Both the position numbers and the translations under genes were made by a program. The notes beneath the pieces are model-generated. The model was not told the origin of the DNA. It saw only the letters and a program-made list of their open reading frames with translations, and ran no database searches. 58,601 nucleotides of DNA from Negativicutes bacterium (GTDB taxonomy: Bacteria > Bacillota_C > Negativicutes > Sporomusales_B > JARLHX01): the NCBI GenBank assembly GCA_031292015.1, contig JARLHY010000184.1, positions 1 through 58,601 of the forward strand, read 5' to 3'. The stretch's first letter is position 1; every line of letters begins with the position of its first letter. Positions 33,872 through 41,982 of this stretch are shown piece by piece.

Positions 33872-34639
33872 TTATCGGATCGGATACTGACCATGCTCCA
33901 GTGTCGCGAAGTCGTGCGACGGGAGTATGACATCGGCAAGTTTCTCGGCTTTGACAAAAGACCGGTGATAATCATCAAGATTGATGTGAATGCTGCCAGG
34001 AATGTGTTTCAGCTTCTGGTCGCCGTTCCAGTTGGCCATGAGCGGAATAAAGTCCCCGGCGATCAGGTGCACGCCTTTGGCGGTTTCCACCGCGACTCCC
34101 ATCGAGCCCGGCGTATGACCAGGCAGCCAGATGAGATGCACCCCTTTGACCACATCGTGGACATCGCCCTCCACCGTCTGAATCCGCGAAAATACCTCCA
34201 TCCAGGGCGGGTTGTGGCCGCGGATGCCGGTCTCGTACTGTCCGTTCTGAACCGGGTTGGGAGCCACCGCAAACTGCAGCTCGCTTTTTTGCACAAGGAA
34301 GGTGGCGTTGGGAAAAAGGCCGCAATTGCTGCTATGGTCCCAGTGCAGATGGGTAAGGATCACCAGCTCGACCTCTTCCGGGTCAACCCCGAGGTTCTTC
34401 AGGGCGACCGAAGGCTCCATGCCGCGGTCCCGGCGCACCGGCATATGATACTTTGCCGCCAGTTCCGGTCCGCTCGGCCCGGTATCGACGACGATTTTCC
34501 GGCCTTCCGCCTCAATCACGAAAATGATACAGGGAAATTCGCCTCTTTCTCCCTGCCGCCGCTGATAGAGCATCAGAGACACCTCGAAATCCTGGAAAAC
34601 CCCGACCGCCGCCGGCCTGATAACAGGGGAGGAACTCAT
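33872..34639 (-). CDS. Metallo-beta-lactamase-fold hydrolase, lactonase-like
   Basis: A 255-residue enzyme. The zinc motif is LTHLHWDHSSNCG (HxHxDH) near 105-112, followed by WLPGHTPGSMGV (His), AGDFIP (Asp) and the C-terminal PSHDFATLEHG. The arrangement, with IVVDTGPSGPE near the start, resembles N-acyl-homoserine-lactone lactonases (AiiA/AttM) and related lactone hydrolases. In this operon it more likely opens a lactone or ester intermediate than a quorum signal. AAAGGAG lies seven bases before the ATG at 34639. It is second in the operon. Confidence 0.87.
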   Translation of the reverse strand: MSSSPVIRPAAVGVFQDFEVSLMLYQRRQGERGEFPCIIFVIEAEGRKIVVDTGPSGPELAAKYHMPVRRDRGMEPSVALKNLGVDPEEVELVILTHLHWDHSSNCGLFPNATFLVQKSELQFAVAPNPVQNGQYETGIRGHNPPWMEVFSRIQTVEGDVHDVVKGVHLIWLPGHTPGSMGVAVETAKGVHLIAGDFIPLMANWNGDQKLKHIPGSIHINLDDYHRSFVKAEKLADVILPSHDFATLEHGQYPIR

Positions 34640-34672
34640 ACCATTACTCCTTTCCAAAGTATAATTTTCCGT

Positions 34673-34999
34673 TCATTTCAGCCCGCGCAGCATCTCCTGG
34701 ACCCGCGGCGTATCCGCCAGCCAGTTGTTCGCTTCGTTGGACTCCAGGAGTTCATAACACTCATAGGCTTGATAAAGACCGGCGCTGACATACGGGTCGC
34801 TGTCCACCACCGCGCGGGCCTCCTCCGGCGAATCGGCCTGCACCACCTGCAGAATCTTGTCCTGATCCTTCAGCGGTCCCACCAGGAACAGCTTTTCCGC
34901 CCTGGCGTTCTGTTTCAGATGGGCAATATGCCTATGATACAGCTCCTTTGTGAGGACCGCCGGGTCCTTGTCCTTGATGATGAATACGAATTTTGCCAT
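34673..34999 (-). CDS. YciI-like small protein
   Basis: A 108-residue protein with the dimeric ferredoxin-like alpha/beta fold of YciI and muconolactone isomerase. It begins MAKFVFIIKDKDP. The His-bearing helix (LYHRHIAHLKQNA), VGPLKDQD and QADSPEEARAVVDSDPYVSAG match the family, where a His-Asp pair is thought to catalyse. It is the first gene of the operon and stands just after the sigma-54 promoter at 35049-35064. GGGGGAG lies five bases before the ATG. Its reaction is unknown; an isomerase or dehalogenase-like step is possible. Confidence 0.85.
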   Translation of the reverse strand: MAKFVFIIKDKDPAVLTKELYHRHIAHLKQNARAEKLFLVGPLKDQDKILQVVQADSPEEARAVVDSDPYVSAGLYQAYECYELLESNEANNWLADTPRVQEMLRGLK

Positions 35000-35017
35000 G
35001 TCCGCTCCCCCTAAAGC

Positions 35018-35057
35018 TAAAAAATTATTGCATCAGTATTTACCCTGATGCAATAAC
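35018..35057 (-). terminator. Terminator of the first PrpR-type regulator gene
   Basis: On the minus strand TTATTGCATCAG (35057-35046) pairs with CTGATGCAATAA (35037-35026) and is followed by TTTTTT. It lies between the regulator stop (35205) and the YciI start (34999), and its upstream arm overlaps the sigma-54 promoter. Confidence 0.75.
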
Positions 35058-35064
35058 TATGCCA
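35049..35064 (-). promoter_or_regulatory. Sigma-54 promoter of the YciI-MBL-MFS-cyclase-MFS-amidohydrolase operon
   Basis: Reading leftward, TGGCAT-AGTTA-TTGCA matches the sigma-54 consensus TGGCAC-N5-TTGCW, with exactly ten bases between the key GG and GC. It lies about 50 bases before the YciI start and downstream of a sigma-54 activator gene. Possible activator sites upstream are two TCGCAAAA repeats at 35124-35131 and 35181-35188. Confidence 0.75.
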
Positions 35065-35204
35065 TCCATATTCGCTTGCGACCCTGGCCGGCAAAGGCGG
35101 AAACATGCCTGGTTTTCTGAAGGTTCGCAAAACGTCTGCCGGCAATGAAACAAACCGGGTCCCAATATTAAACGATAATCGTCGCAAAATAGAACAGTCG
35201 TGTT

Positions 35205-37118
35205 TTATTTTGGATCACTGTCCGTCAGACCCATCTTTCGCCACAACGTCGACCGGGAAACTCCCAGTCGTTTTGCCGCCTTGGTCTTGTTGAAATTCTC
35301 CTCTTCCAGCACCCTTTTGATCACTTCCGACTCCATCTGCTGCAGGACTGATGCGCCGGCTTCCGCCGGACAGCCCCACTGGCGGTCCAGTTTGAGATCC
35401 TCCAGCAGCGTTTCGATGGTGACCACCTCGATAATCGCGCTTTCAGCCAGGATCAGCAGCCTTTCAATGGCATGCTCCAATTCCCGGACATTTCCGGGCC
35501 AAAAGTAGGTCTCCAGCAGTCGCAGGGCCTTGGCGTCAATCGACCGGACCAGCGGATTGATCCTGGCGTGTTTTTTGATGAAATGCTCCACCAAGACAGG
35601 GATATCGCCCGGCCGGTCCCGGAGCGGAGGCATGAACAGGGTAAGGGTGTTGATCCGGTAATACAGATCCTGCCGGAACAGCCCTTTTTCGATCAGGGCG
35701 TGAATATTGCGGTTGGTGGAGGCGATGACCCGCACATCGACAGGGATGATGCTGTTGCCGCCCACCCGGAGCACCGAATGTTCCTGCAGCACCCTGAGCA
35801 GACGGCTCTGCAGCGGCAGCGGCATCTCACCGATTTCATCCAGAAAAATGCTGCCGCCGTGGGCCAGCTCAAACAACCCCTGTTTACCGCCCCGCTTGGC
35901 CCCTGTGAACGCCCCCTCGGCGTACCCGAACAACTCGCTTTCCAGCAGCGACTCCGGCAGGGCGGCGCAGTTAACCGCGACAAACGGACCCTTGCAGCGG
36001 GAACTGGCGTTGTGAATGCCCTGCGCCAGGATTTCCTTGCCGGTGCCGGACTCCCCCATGATGAGGAGCGACGACTCCGCTCTGGCGTACTTTTCCGCCT
36101 TTTGCTTGAGGGCCTGGATCGGCGGGCTTGTCCCGGCGATATTGTTCAGCGTCGAATGGGCTATCAGGCCTTTGCTGTGCAGCCGCTGGCGGACCAGTTG
36201 CTCAAGGCGCTGAATCTCGGTCATATCCTGGAGGCTTTCAAAAGCGCCGATGGTTTCATTGTTGACCCTGATCGCAAATCGTTTCACCACAACAAGCTTA
36301 CCCTGAAATTTCCTCAGACACTCCAGCTCCAGCGGTTTATTGCGGACAAGCTGAGGCAGTTCATTGTCCGGAAGCTTGTTGAGGATCTTTGCGCCGATAA
36401 TGCCGGCGGCGGGAATGCCGATGATCTTTTCCGCCGCCGGATTGAACAGCGTCACCCGTTCATTGCGGTCAATGGCGATGATTCCGGCCTGGGAAGAATT
36501 GACCAGCAGTTTCAGGAGTTCCGCCCGTTCCTTCTCCTGGATCCGGACATCGGCGATCCTGACCGCGTCATGGATCGCCTTGGCCAGCGCTTCCTTGCCG
36601 GAAGTCAGCAGCACGCCGCGGATACCGTACTTTGCAGCCAGGTTGACCCCTGTCGCGCCCCCGAGCACTGCCTTGACCCCTTGCGCCACCGCCTCGGCGA
36701 CTTTGTCCGGCATTTCCTCATCCGAGCTGAGGCATATCTCCCGCAGGTCCAGGCCCAAAACTCCGCCGATGCTGTTGCAGCCATAGACCAGCTTCTGGAA
36801 CCCGATCACCCCGATCGGCCCCTCCTGACTTTTGAACGCCGCCAGACAGCGCACCACGTCGTACGGCGATATCTCAACCTCCACCACCGGAATCTCCACC
36901 GCCCTGGCGATGAGAAACGCCGTCCCGCTCCGGCTCACGATCGCTTCGGCACCGTTATTGACAGCCGCCCTGGCAGCCTTTACCCCCTCTTTGAGGTCTC
37001 CGTCCACCACATAAGCGTCCAGCCCGAATTCGGCGATAATCTCTTCGGCGTCGTTTCTCATTTCCTTATATGGGGCGATAATCGCGACTTTAGGACTTTT
37101 CACCGCCATCTCTTCCAA
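35205..37118 (-). CDS. PrpR-type sigma-54-dependent activator
   Basis: A 637-residue regulator. The PrpR-N sensor (about 1-190) starts with VAIIAPYKEM and contains AEAIVSRSGTAFLIA and VEVEISPYDVVRCL. A PAS domain (about 205-315) follows. The AAA+ domain has Walker A GESGTGKE, an intact [17 protein letters not shown] loop for sigma-54 contact, Walker B IFLDEIGEMP and a C-terminal Fis-type helix (NKTKAAKRLGVSRSTLWRKMG). I start it at a TTG at 37118, five bases after GGGGGTG; the ATG at 37109 directly abuts GGAAGAG. The sigma-54 promoter just downstream at 35.05 kb makes the YciI operon its clear candidate target. A second activator of the same plan lies at 43.7 kb. Confidence 0.92.
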   Translation of the reverse strand: MEEMAVKSPKVAIIAPYKEMRNDAEEIIAEFGLDAYVVDGDLKEGVKAARAAVNNGAEAIVSRSGTAFLIARAVEIPVVEVEISPYDVVRCLAAFKSQEGPIGVIGFQKLVYGCNSIGGVLGLDLREICLSSDEEMPDKVAEAVAQGVKAVLGGATGVNLAAKYGIRGVLLTSGKEALAKAIHDAVRIADVRIQEKERAELLKLLVNSSQAGIIAIDRNERVTLFNPAAEKIIGIPAAGIIGAKILNKLPDNELPQLVRNKPLELECLRKFQGKLVVVKRFAIRVNNETIGAFESLQDMTEIQRLEQLVRQRLHSKGLIAHSTLNNIAGTSPPIQALKQKAEKYARAESSLLIMGESGTGKEILAQGIHNASSRCKGPFVAVNCAALPESLLESELFGYAEGAFTGAKRGGKQGLFELAHGGSIFLDEIGEMPLPLQSRLLRVLQEHSVLRVGGNSIIPVDVRVIASTNRNIHALIEKGLFRQDLYYRINTLTLFMPPLRDRPGDIPVLVEHFIKKHARINPLVRSIDAKALRLLETYFWPGNVRELEHAIERLLILAESAIIEVVTIETLLEDLKLDRQWGCPAEAGASVLQQMESEVIKRVLEEENFNKTKAAKRLGVSRSTLWRKMGLTDSDPK

Positions 37119-37349
37119 AGCTTCACCCCCATCAGTCGTATAAGTTACAGACACCGGCCCCTGCCGGCAGCTATATTATTTTATGTATGCGAATTTCTCG
37201 ATCCTGCTTGACCTTGTTCCACACCGTCGGCTATTTTCCCTCCGGTTGGTCCCAAAAGAAAGCCTGCCGGAGATATCTTCCTCCCCGCACGGACCCCGGT
37301 CCGTCTTTTTTACCGGCCGGCAAGCCCGGTTACAGTCGCAACACCGACT

Positions 37350-37394
37350 AAAAAAGACCGACCCGGGGAATCTGTCCCCAGGCCGGCTTTTTTT
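37350..37394. terminator. Terminator of the Cys/Gly repeat-protein gene
   Basis: AAAAAGACCG...GGGGA at 37350-37369 pairs with TCCCC...CGGCTTTTTTT at 37375-37394. The T-run favours the plus strand, but A-rich sequence on the left would also serve the leftward gene ending at 37450. The rest of 37119-37449 holds no gene I can support. Confidence 0.65.
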
Positions 37395-37449
37395 ACCTTT
37401 TTCCCGGTATCCACCCCGGTCGGGCCATAAGGCCGTTGCAGAAAGGGCC

Positions 37450-37872
37450 CTATCGCGGACGGCACCCGCCGAACCGCGGGCGGCACCCGCCAAATCCGCC
37501 GAATCCGCCATAGCCGCCGGGATAGCAAACCGGCAGGTACGGAGCACAAGACGGAGCGCAGGAAGGCGTGCAGGACGGCACGCAAAACGGCACGCAGCTC
37601 GGATTGCAGGCCTGGCGATGGCCTCCGTGGCCGCCATGTCCGTAGCCGCCGTATCCACCATAACCGCCGTAATACGGGCGGCAGCCCCCGCCATAGCCGC
37701 CATAGCCACCGGTTAGATACGGGGCGCAGGACGGAGCGCAGGAGGGCGTGCAGGACGGTACGCAATACGGCACGCAGTTGGGATTGCAGTCTGCCGTTGT
37801 CTGGCGTTCACTTTCGTCCCAGTCTAAGTACTCAGGGGCTTCCCAGTCTCGTTCGGTATCTTTCTTAGGCAT
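37450..37872 (-). CDS. Cys/Pro/Gly/Tyr-rich tandem-repeat protein, probably spore-surface
   Basis: A 140-residue protein. After an acidic 28-residue head, two near-identical units of CNPxCVPxCVPSCTPSC (about 29-52 and 87-110) each lead into a Gly/Tyr stretch (GGYGGYGG; GGYGGFGGFGG). In total about 19 Cys are spaced every three to four residues. The design resembles cross-linked structural proteins such as spore coat or exosporium components; no such function is proven. AAAGGAGG stands before the ATG at 37872. It is a single gene with its own terminator. Confidence 0.75.
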   Translation of the reverse strand: MPKKDTERDWEAPEYLDWDESERQTTADCNPNCVPYCVPSCTPSCAPSCAPYLTGGYGGYGGGCRPYYGGYGGYGGYGHGGHGGHRQACNPSCVPFCVPSCTPSCAPSCAPYLPVCYPGGYGGFGGFGGCRPRFGGCRPR

Positions 37873-37986
37873 AATCTACCTCCTTTTACCACATTGCTGG
37901 TCATAGACATCTACTACATAATATGCTACCTCCGAAAAACGGTTACCTGGCCGCGCAAGCGGACTTCCCCCTTTTCGCAGGCGGCA

Positions 37987-38117
37987 GGGAACACATTTTT
38001 TGGAAGCTCAGGCCGTCCCACAGCCGCGGCCTACCGGCCTGATACCGCGCTCCATGCCGGCCGGGAAAGCAAAACAAACCTCGCTGATTGGCCTGAAGCC
38101 TTTTCAGCGAGGTTTAT
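37987..38117. repeat. Composite GGACAC + CCTCG-hairpin repeat, degenerate first half
   Basis: GGGAACACATTTTTTGGAA ... CCGTCCCA at 37987-38020 is a worn copy of the GGACAC palindrome. AAACCTCGCTGA at 38076-38087 pairs perfectly with TCAGCGAGGTTT at 38104-38115. It fills much of the 424-base gap between the repeat-protein gene and the thioredoxin terminator. Confidence 0.65.
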
Positions 38118-38182
38118 GATTATAGTCCCGCTATTATGTTTCAAAACCGCCCCAGTCGCCCACGTCGAATCGCTTATAGCCA

Positions 38183-38217
38183 AAAACAAGACTCCGTACT
38201 TGCTCACGGAGTCTTGT
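38183..38217 (-). terminator. Terminator of the TlpA-like gene
   Basis: ACAAGACTCCGT at 38187-38198 pairs with ACGGAGTCTTGT at 38206-38217. AAAAAC on the left gives a T-run on the minus strand. Confidence 0.85.
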
Positions 38218-38296
38218 CACGATCATTATCTGCGCCCATCGTCCCGACTGTCCTTACTGGCATCGCCGCTATTTGGGCTGTCGTTTTGGCAACAGT

Positions 38297-38776
38297 TTAC
38301 AGCTGTCCGATCATGTCTTCCAGCTTGCTTGTGGTGGTGCCGCCGAGAATCTTGTAACGAATCATGCCGCTTTTGTCAATGATAAACGTTGTCGGGATGG
38401 CGGTGATGCCATACTGCCTGTTTATCTGACTGTTAGTATCCAACACAACCGGAAGGGAATAGCCGTTTTTCTGCATAAAACCGTTGACCGTGCCTTCCGG
38501 CTCATCGGAAATGGAATAAAAGTACACATCATCCCGATGTTTTTCCGCAAAACTATTCAATTCAGGCATTTCTGCCCGGCAGGGGGGACACCATGTCGCC
38601 CAAAAATTAATAATCGTCACTCTGTCAAACTGGAGCAAACCGACCATTTGACCGTTGCCGTTATTCACCATGATTTGGGGCGCCGCGTCCCCCACTTTTG
38701 GCGCAGCCAGACCTACCGCTCCGACAAGTAGACAACAAATCAAGAGTCCAACGGCTACCACTATTTTCTTGAACAC
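38297..38776 (-). CDS. TlpA/ResA-type thiol-disulfide oxidoreductase
   Basis: A 159-residue exported thioredoxin-fold protein. A single membrane segment or signal (KKIVVAVGLLICCLLVGAVGLA) is followed by INFWATWCPPCRAEMP, with the CPPC active site near residue 66, and the cis-Pro loop GITAIPTTFIIDKSGMI. Such proteins reduce disulfides outside the membrane, for example in cytochrome or spore maturation. The GTG at 38776 follows AAAGGGG by eight bases. Upstream in-frame sequence is not protein-like. No cytochrome genes are nearby. Confidence 0.9.
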   Translation of the reverse strand: MFKKIVVAVGLLICCLLVGAVGLAAPKVGDAAPQIMVNNGNGQMVGLLQFDRVTIINFWATWCPPCRAEMPELNSFAEKHRDDVYFYSISDEPEGTVNGFMQKNGYSLPVVLDTNSQINRQYGITAIPTTFIIDKSGMIRYKILGGTTTSKLEDMIGQL

Positions 38777-39166
38777 AGCCTCAACCCCTTTGTTTATTCC
38801 CGCCACGCTATTCCAAGCCGCGGCTCTGCCTCGTCCCGCCTCTTTCTTTGTCCCGCGCCCTACAATCCGCCATCGCCGGACGCTATGGCGCGCAGCAGGT
38901 ATGCCCGTGAGAGCCCCGGCTTTACTCCTATCATTCCAGTACGACGGACCCCGCAAAAAAACCTCTAACTATAGCAAACGGTCTTACCGGCAGGCGCCAA
39001 AGACAAAGACTACTGCCCGGCGGGAGCAAATTCACGGCGGTCATCTCCCGGCTCCGCAGCGGTAGGACTTTCCAGGGAATTGTCGAACCTTTTTAGACAG
39101 GACACTCCGAGTGCACTTCCCAGGCATGGCCTATAGGACAACCGTTGGGTTGGGAGGTAAAACAAC
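38777..39166. other. Divergent intergenic region between the tlpA-like and MFS genes
   Basis: About 390 bases without a supported gene. Open frames here lack ribosome sites and read as Arg/Pro-rich shadows. It must hold promoters for both flanking genes, but I could not find a convincing sigma-A or sigma-54 pair by eye. Confidence 0.35.
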
Positions 39167-40465
39167 TTGAGCATAGACTCTTCATCAGCAGCGTCAAGCC
39201 GGGCGGACGGGGCTCCGACCAGAAAACGCTGGAACCTTGTCGCCATTTTGCTGTTAACCTTGTTGGTAGCCTATCTCGACCGGGTCAATGTGTCGGTTCT
39301 GGTCGCTGACCCGATCTTTCTGAGCGACATGGGCATCAAGGGAAATCCGGTGGCGATGGGACTTCTTATGACTTCATTTCTTCTTGCTTACGGAGTTTCC
39401 AACATCTTTCTCAGTCCACTGGGGGATTATCTGGGACCGCGCAAAGCCATGAGCCTGTCCATCGGCCTTTGGGGGATAGCCTTATTCGGCGGCGGGATTG
39501 CCGGAACTTTCGCCCTGCTGATCGGAGCCAGAGTGCTGCTCGGAATCGGCGAGGCGATGCACTGGCCGATGCAGAGCAAATACGTTAAAAACTGGTTTCC
39601 GCCGGCGGAGCGGGGCAAAGCCAATTCACTGTGGCTAATCGGCCTATATGCCGGACCGGCGATTGCCATGCCTTTCTTTACCTGGGTGATTCAAAGCTTT
39701 GGCTGGCGCCTGAGTTTCTTTGTCCTGGTTTTTCTCGGCCTTGTTCCCATGGTGCTGCTCTGGTTTGGCACAAGAGACTATCCCCGCCAGATGAAAAGCG
39801 TCAACCGGGCCGAACTCGACCTTATCGAAACCGGAATGAAAGCAGAGGCCCAAGCCGAGGCCACTTCAGACAAAGTCTCCGTCTGGGACAACATCAAGAT
39901 ATTTATCACCGATTATCGTTTCTGGCTGGTAACCTTCTATTACGCCGGCACCGCCTCGGTCTGGTGGGGGACCATGGCCTGGCTTCCCTCCTATCTTCGC
40001 GTCAGCCGGGGCTTCAGTTGGACCGAAATGGGAGCCTTATCCTCCCTGCCGTATATCCTGGGGGTAATCAGTGTGATTATTTTCGGCTGGCTTTCCGACC
40101 GCGCCCGCCGGCGCGCTCCGTTTTGCGCCGCGTCGATGCTCGGAGCCGCGGTCTTTCTCTACTATGGCGTCCATGCCCCCAATAATGTCCTTGCCGCGAT
40201 ATCGATATCGCTGGGTATCGGCTCCACCGGCATCGGCCAGCCGGCCAACTGGGCCCTGCTGCAGGAAATCGTGCCCGGCAAGGCCGTCGGCACCGGCGCA
40301 GGCGTCATGAACGGCGTCGCCAACGGCGCAGCCGCCCTGGCACCTGTCATCATCGGCTATCTGATCACCCTGACCGGCAATTATATCGCAGGCCTGATGT
40401 ATCTCGTCTGCTTCGCCTCGGCAGCCTTTCTCGCCATGATGATCCTGGTCTGCAAAAAATACTAG
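39167..40465 (+). CDS. MFS transporter, anion:cation symporter type
   Basis: A 432-residue 12-helix carrier. VAYLDRVNVSVLVAD, PLGDYLGPRKAM and ARVLLGIGEAMHWPMQSKYVKNWFPPAERGKAN are the ACS-branch motifs, as in hexuronate or glucarate carriers. The start is a TTG at 39167 eight bases after GGGAGGT. It stands alone on the plus strand and converges on the UxaA-operon MFS. The short cytoplasmic N-terminus (25 residues) and 12 helices are intact. Confidence 0.9.
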   Translation: MSIDSSSAASSRADGAPTRKRWNLVAILLLTLLVAYLDRVNVSVLVADPIFLSDMGIKGNPVAMGLLMTSFLLAYGVSNIFLSPLGDYLGPRKAMSLSIGLWGIALFGGGIAGTFALLIGARVLLGIGEAMHWPMQSKYVKNWFPPAERGKANSLWLIGLYAGPAIAMPFFTWVIQSFGWRLSFFVLVFLGLVPMVLLWFGTRDYPRQMKSVNRAELDLIETGMKAEAQAEATSDKVSVWDNIKIFITDYRFWLVTFYYAGTASVWWGTMAWLPSYLRVSRGFSWTEMGALSSLPYILGVISVIIFGWLSDRARRRAPFCAASMLGAAVFLYYGVHAPNNVLAAISISLGIGSTGIGQPANWALLQEIVPGKAVGTGAGVMNGVANGAAALAPVIIGYLITLTGNYIAGLMYLVCFASAAFLAMMILVCKKY

Positions 40466-40486
40466 CATTGCGGATGACTGTCCTTA

Positions 40487-40527
40487 TAAAAGGTAAAAGG
40501 CCCGACAAACGGGCCTTTTACCTTTTA
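40487..40527. terminator. Bidirectional terminator between two convergent MFS genes
   Basis: AAAAGGTAAAAGGCCCG at 40488-40504 pairs perfectly with CGGGCCTTTTACCTTTT at 40510-40526 around ACAAA. The T-rich arms serve both strands. Confidence 0.92.
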
Positions 40528-40631
40528 TTATTTCGTTTTTAGTCTACAAATAAAGTCCCAGGCTACGCATCCCGGCGAAATTCTTGTTTTCCTGACCGCC
40601 GGCCGGTAACGTCAAAGCGGCGGACGATACC

Positions 40632-41903
40632 TTATCCTTTTGTCTGCTCCTGCGCCAGCTGAGGAATCTTGCTTTCCAGTTCCTGCAGAATCTTCAGCTC
40701 CGGCACCACGACAAGAAGCACCACGGCAGCCAGCAGGATGGAGCAGCCGCCCATCAGCAGCGCCAGCGTGAAGCTGCCGGTCACCTTGACGATGATCCCG
40801 GTCACGATGGGGGAAAAGATGCCTGCCGCTGAACCGATGGAATTGATCAGCCCGCCCACCGAGCCGACGAGTCGGGGCGGTACCACTTCCGTCATGAGGG
40901 TCCACATATGGCCGGCGCAGATTGATTCGGCCGAAATCGCCACAACCATAAAGAACATGGCGATAGGAACGCTGTCGGTGTAGCCGGTGATGATGATGGT
41001 GGAAGCCAGCAGTTGGAGGGTAACCTGCACCGTCTTGCGGGCCCGGCTTACGCTCCAGCCCTGTTTGATCAACCAGTCGGACATATAGCCGACCAGCGGT
41101 TGGCAGATGGCCGCAACCGCATAGGAAAGGGACACATAAAAGCCCATGGTAATGACCGAAAAACCCCGGCCCATGACCAGATAGCCGGGAACCCAGGTCA
41201 AAAACAGCCACTGGAGAAAATCCTGGGTAAATTTAACCACCGTGAGGCCAATGAGCGTCCTGTTGGTTGTGATCACTTTCCAGGGAACCTTGATTTTTTC
41301 TTTAATGCCGGCCTCTTTGGCCTGAGTCTCTGATAAATCGGTAAAGCTGAAATACCACAAAACCACCCAAAGAAGACTACCCAGGCCGGTGATGATGAAC
41401 GCTGCCCGCCAACCGTAGTTGGCAACAAGAAAAGCCATCAATATCGGCGTGGCGGCGTTGCCGATCCGGATGCCGGTCCAGGCGACCGCCACCGCGGTGC
41501 CGCGCTCCTGGCTGGGAAAGTTGCTGGCGATGATTTTAGCGCTGGTTGGCAGGGACGCGGCTTCGCCGATGCCCACCCCGAAGCGGGCGACCATAATATG
41601 AAACACATTGGTCGCCGCCCCGGTCAGCGCCGAAAATACCGACCAGATGGCCGCCGCCCAGCCCAGCACCTTTTTGGTGCCATACTTGTCGGCCAGATTG
41701 CCGCCCGGAGCGTTGCCGATGGCATAGGCCCAGAAAAAGGCGGATAACGCGAACCCCATGGTGGCCGTGTCGATACCGAACTCCTTGATGATGGACGGTA
41801 CCGCGATCGACAAGCTCGCCCGGTCCACCGCATTGATGAATGTACCGGCGGTAAGCAGGGCCACGACGCCAAAACGGTACATTTTCGTGTTTCTAGGATC
41901 CAT
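40632..41903 (-). CDS. MFS transporter of the UxaA-type operon
   Basis: A 423-residue ACS-type carrier: FINAVDRASLSIAVPSIIKEF, GGNLADKYGTKKVLG and ARFGVGIGEAASLPTSAKIIASNFPSQERG. GAGGGTGAG lies before the ATG at 41903. It follows the uxaA-type large subunit by 79 bases on the same strand and should be the third gene of the sigma-54 operon. It probably imports the acid that the split lyase then acts on. Confidence 0.92.
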   Translation of the reverse strand: MDPRNTKMYRFGVVALLTAGTFINAVDRASLSIAVPSIIKEFGIDTATMGFALSAFFWAYAIGNAPGGNLADKYGTKKVLGWAAAIWSVFSALTGAATNVFHIMVARFGVGIGEAASLPTSAKIIASNFPSQERGTAVAVAWTGIRIGNAATPILMAFLVANYGWRAAFIITGLGSLLWVVLWYFSFTDLSETQAKEAGIKEKIKVPWKVITTNRTLIGLTVVKFTQDFLQWLFLTWVPGYLVMGRGFSVITMGFYVSLSYAVAAICQPLVGYMSDWLIKQGWSVSRARKTVQVTLQLLASTIIITGYTDSVPIAMFFMVVAISAESICAGHMWTLMTEVVPPRLVGSVGGLINSIGSAAGIFSPIVTGIIVKVTGSFTLALLMGGCSILLAAVVLLVVVPELKILQELESKIPQLAQEQTKG

Positions 41904-41982
41904 TCACTCACCCTCATTTCAAGTATTTTTTTCTCTAGAGTCAGCTATCGCCGCGACATAGCCTGCCGTTTTATTTTTTTTG

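Noticed and set aside
33872..34639. Quorum-quenching lactonase
   Set aside because: The fold and motifs allow it, but the operon is catabolic, so a pathway hydrolase is more likely; I did not name it aiiA.
35472..37211. A 579-codon open frame on the plus strand
   Set aside because: It is the complement of the PrpR-type activator, which has clear domains; the shadow has none.
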